Assembly: GCF_001949145.1 (NCBI RefSeq)
Contig: NW_019091697.1
Location: 126,404-169,071 of the forward strand
Length of the DNA: 42,668 nucleotides
Direction: 5' to 3'
Source: Acanthaster planci
Taxonomy: Eukaryota > Echinodermata > Asteroidea > Valvatida > Acanthasteridae
The position numbers and the translations under genes are program-made. Under the pieces are notes generated by a model. It was given only the letters and a program-made list of their open reading frames with translations. It was not told where the DNA came from and searched no databases. Every line of letters begins with the position of its first letter. The stretch's first letter is position 1. Below, piece by piece: positions 40,321 through 42,668 of the stretch.

Positions 40321-42450
40321 ATGAAAGAATTACCAATCTTCCTCCTTGTTGGAGTGTTTCATGAGCATGCCACATTTATCTTATTCTGCAACTGCTAGTT
40401 CCATTTCCGTACATTGTCTAATTTGGACATTATTTTTTCATTACAAACTCTGCAATGAAAAATCGCCCGGTGCCTTCACATGTTCCCGCTTTACTGCTGT
40501 GCACCTGTGTGCGCATGACGGTGTCTTCCCGCCAAATAGACGTCGGTTCTAAGGATAACAACTATAAGGAGCTGGGGCTTACAATCCCGACTAAATATGT
40601 CTGGGCCTTTTTTCGGTGTTTTATTCCAGAAATTTGCAGCGGTTGACGAAATGTTGTCTTTAAAAAATAAGCTAAATTGTTTAAAACTTGGTTGCCAAAG
40701 GCGTGTAAAAGACCCTAAAATGTACACGTAGCCTTAACCCTCAGAAAAGGTCATAAAAAGTTACATTAAAAATTCCATTTGGACCCCCTAAAGACGCACC
40801 TCCCCAAGAAACATAGTTCTGGATCCGCCCTTCGTCCTACTTTACTTTTTTTCCAAGTTTTGTTTTGCCTTTAAAGGTACATTCTTATTTTTATGCAAAT
40901 GAAAATGGCTATATTTATGAGCAAAACTGTGATGTCATTCTGGGCAGACATTGCTATTTCGTAAAGGTAGGCCTATATTTTAGTGCAAAATAAATCTCTA
41001 AAATCTCGGACAATCTTCGTCACTTTTGGTGTGGAAGTACATAACAGCGAGCGACTCTGTCTCACGTAATTGGGTCGACAATATCATACAGAATCTCTGA
41101 ACTAAACAATGTCTTCTCAGAATCACGTCATATCAATGACTTCTGTTGTTTTCACGAAAGACATTGAAACTTTGTTAGGAAGGAGTGCATTTTTTGTAAT
41201 CAAAAGCGATGCCAAATATTTTGGATACATTAAAGCTTTATGATTGTGAAGTTGCCCAAAAAGTTTTTTCTTGAAAAAAATTCAAGGCATAGTGCCATTA
41301 ATCTCTGCATGGTTTAGTTGGTTAAATCATGAGCTTTCTCTTCGTGGACACCGTGACTTCCTTTACCAGCTGGTGTCATAAGGCGGGTCTGGGGCCAAGG
41401 GGCATGCTCCTGCCAGAAGGCTTTTTTTTTTCAAATAAAAAGCGATCTTTTAGTCTGTTTCCTTTCCCATTCTTCTAAAATGAGTGTTAAAAGCACCAAT
41501 TAATTATGCACCCCGCAGGTTCAATAATGTGCTTTGCGCGGACAGAGCCTCAACATCCACGGCAACAAATAGTCTGTCGCGGGATCGGAATCCACATTTC
41601 ATTAGGCCTACTTTAGTGGAGTTATACGAAGAAGCACGCTAATTTATTCACATCAACCATGCATCAACATTTAACACAACTGAAAACACGACGAGAGAAG
41701 GTGTACAATGTTGAAAATAGATTATTATAGTACGACAGAAAAACTGCTTGTTCAACCACATCTTTATAAAGAAGGACAATGTGTCTGAAGAGCTATACAC
41801 CACACATCAGATCTACCACATTGCGCATGTTATTTAGCAGAACTATTGGGTTCCTGAATAGGTTGTCATTTTATGTTGCATGTACATGTAGTAAAAGAAA
41901 CAAGAGAAAACTTACCCCCCCCCCAAAAAAAAGCGGGGAAAATGTCGTGTCATTCACTTAATACTATGGAAGAGTGGAGACATCTAGACAGGTGTAGGCC
42001 TATCTGGTTCGTAACTGTGAGGTCACTCCAGTTTAAACATAGACCCGGAAGAGAAAAAATAAACAAGGTTTATGGTTTAAACCAGGCCCACTGTACATAT
42101 GCACAATGCACTCCACGCAGAGTTACATGCCGTCGTTTACAGGGAACCGGAAGTTTACGCACATCTTCAGCGATCATCCACAAATCGCGGCGCGTCCGCG
42201 TGTATGACAAAGTTACGAACCGGATAGACGTGGTCCAGGGACTTGCCCATATTGATTCGCGTTAAAAGTAAACAGAAGTCGTCAGGGAGAGCATTTAATG
42301 TTGACGACGATTGTTTGTGTTAATGTGTAGTTTTGCTATGTAATGCACTATTATAACGTTGTAATCACACAGTATAACAGCAACATTCTGTGTAGTGATG
42401 TTAATGACTTTGTTATCTCCTTAATATGAACAGTGACAATCAATATCTTT
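40321..42450. other. Intergenic region, no gene recognised
   Basis: It holds a poly-C/poly-A run (41916-41935) and a CpG-richer patch at 42080-42260 with an ETS-type motif CCGGAAGT (42147-42154), which could be a promoter for a neighbouring gene outside the window. Small open frames have no recognisable domain. Confidence 0.35.
42000..42227. repeat. 17-base inverted repeats bounding about 228 bp
   Basis: ctatctggttcgtaact (42000-42016) is mirrored by agttacgaaccggatag (42211-42227) with one mismatch. It could be a small MITE or chance. Confidence 0.4.
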
Positions 42451-42520
42451 GAGATGGCCGAGTGGTTAAGCTCGCGGTTATCAGATCGTCAGACCGTGGG
42501 TTCGAATCCAAGCGTAGGTT
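42451..42520 (+). repeat. tRNA-like sequence, probably a SINE head
   Basis: An A box (TGGCCGAGTGG, Leu/Ser type) and a B box (GGTTCGAATCC) are spaced as in a tRNA. The acceptor, anticodon and T stems do not pair well, so a working tRNA gene is unlikely. A second A-box-like stretch (tagcctactgg, about 42598) and a B-box start (ggttcga) end the window. Confidence 0.55.
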
Positions 42521-42668
42521 TTTATTTTCCCAACGCTTGCTGTCAGTCAGTAGCTATAAGAGACTCTAATTCACCCCGTCAAATACCAACAGTACCTTAG
42601 CCTACTGGATAAGCTCTTCTGCTGGGACTGTCCGCGAAGTCCAGGTGAGCACCTTAGAACAGGTTCGA

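Noticed and set aside
41873-42265. 130-residue plus-strand frame near the window end
   Set aside because: It starts in a low-complexity C/A run and has no recognisable domain; it could at most be promoter or 5' UTR sequence of a neighbouring gene.
42451-42520. Functional tRNA gene
   Set aside because: A and B boxes are good, but the acceptor, anticodon and T stems have several mismatches, and the triplet at the anticodon position (TCA) is not credible.
1-42668. CRISPR array, bacterial operon or other prokaryotic system
   Set aside because: No regularly spaced short repeats with unique spacers, no operon-like dense coding; introns, MITEs and TRPM exons show that the DNA is animal.

Overview
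The window is eukaryotic genomic DNA from a marine invertebrate, probably a deuterostome (echinoderm, hemichordate or amphioxus-like; I cannot decide which). The evidence is a many-exon gene with GT-AG introns, a dense load of degenerate transposons (CR1/L2-like, Penelope-like, Tc1, pogo-like, hAT and several MITE families), a 573-base assembly gap, and a TRPM2 protein closer to invertebrate 'chanzymes' than to vertebrate TRPM2.

One host gene dominates the + strand. Thirty exons between 273 and 38041 encode about 1557 residues of a TRPM2-type cation channel. The first exons and the start codon lie upstream of the window; the stop codon is at 38039-38041. In order the exons encode the N-terminal TRPM homology (SLOG/LSDAT-like nucleotide-binding) region (273-12067), the helical ankyrin-like middle (12720-19770), the pre-S1 segment with an unusually long linker (20068-21485), S1-S6 with pore (22546-26392), the TRP helix and C-terminal coiled coil (26199-30601), and a NUDT9-homology Nudix domain (31020-38041). 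The predicted protein therefore couples a Ca2+- and ADP-ribose-gated channel to an ADP-ribose pyrophosphatase-type domain. Its Nudix box keeps the REFGEE core that human TRPM2 has lost, but it carries Ala at the first Glu of the box. A one-base frame discrepancy in exon 13 is the only break I see in the coding sequence.

The introns hold the rest. From 0.77 to 4.94 kb there is a nest of MITEs, part of it duplicated in tandem (or an assembly artefact). At 8.67-11.07 kb lies a dead CR1/L2-like retrotransposon. At 13.46-14.55 kb a Tc1-like element contains the gap. At 15.76-18 kb there is a TTAA MITE followed by a hAT fragment with a BED zinc finger. At 24.9-26.2 kb two MITEs end only 13 and 21 bases before the acceptors of the pore and post-S6 exons. 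At 30.8, 32.1 and 32.7 kb there are three palindromic or MITE elements. At 34.2-36.1 kb a minisatellite derived from exon 27 has been split by a Penelope-like element.

The last 4.6 kb (38042-42668) holds the 3' UTR and intergenic DNA, ending in a tRNA-like, probably SINE-derived, sequence. I found no CRISPR array, bacterial operon or multi-gene system. The noteworthy biology is the Nudix-channel fusion and the way mobile elements have moulded the gene's introns and splice sites.
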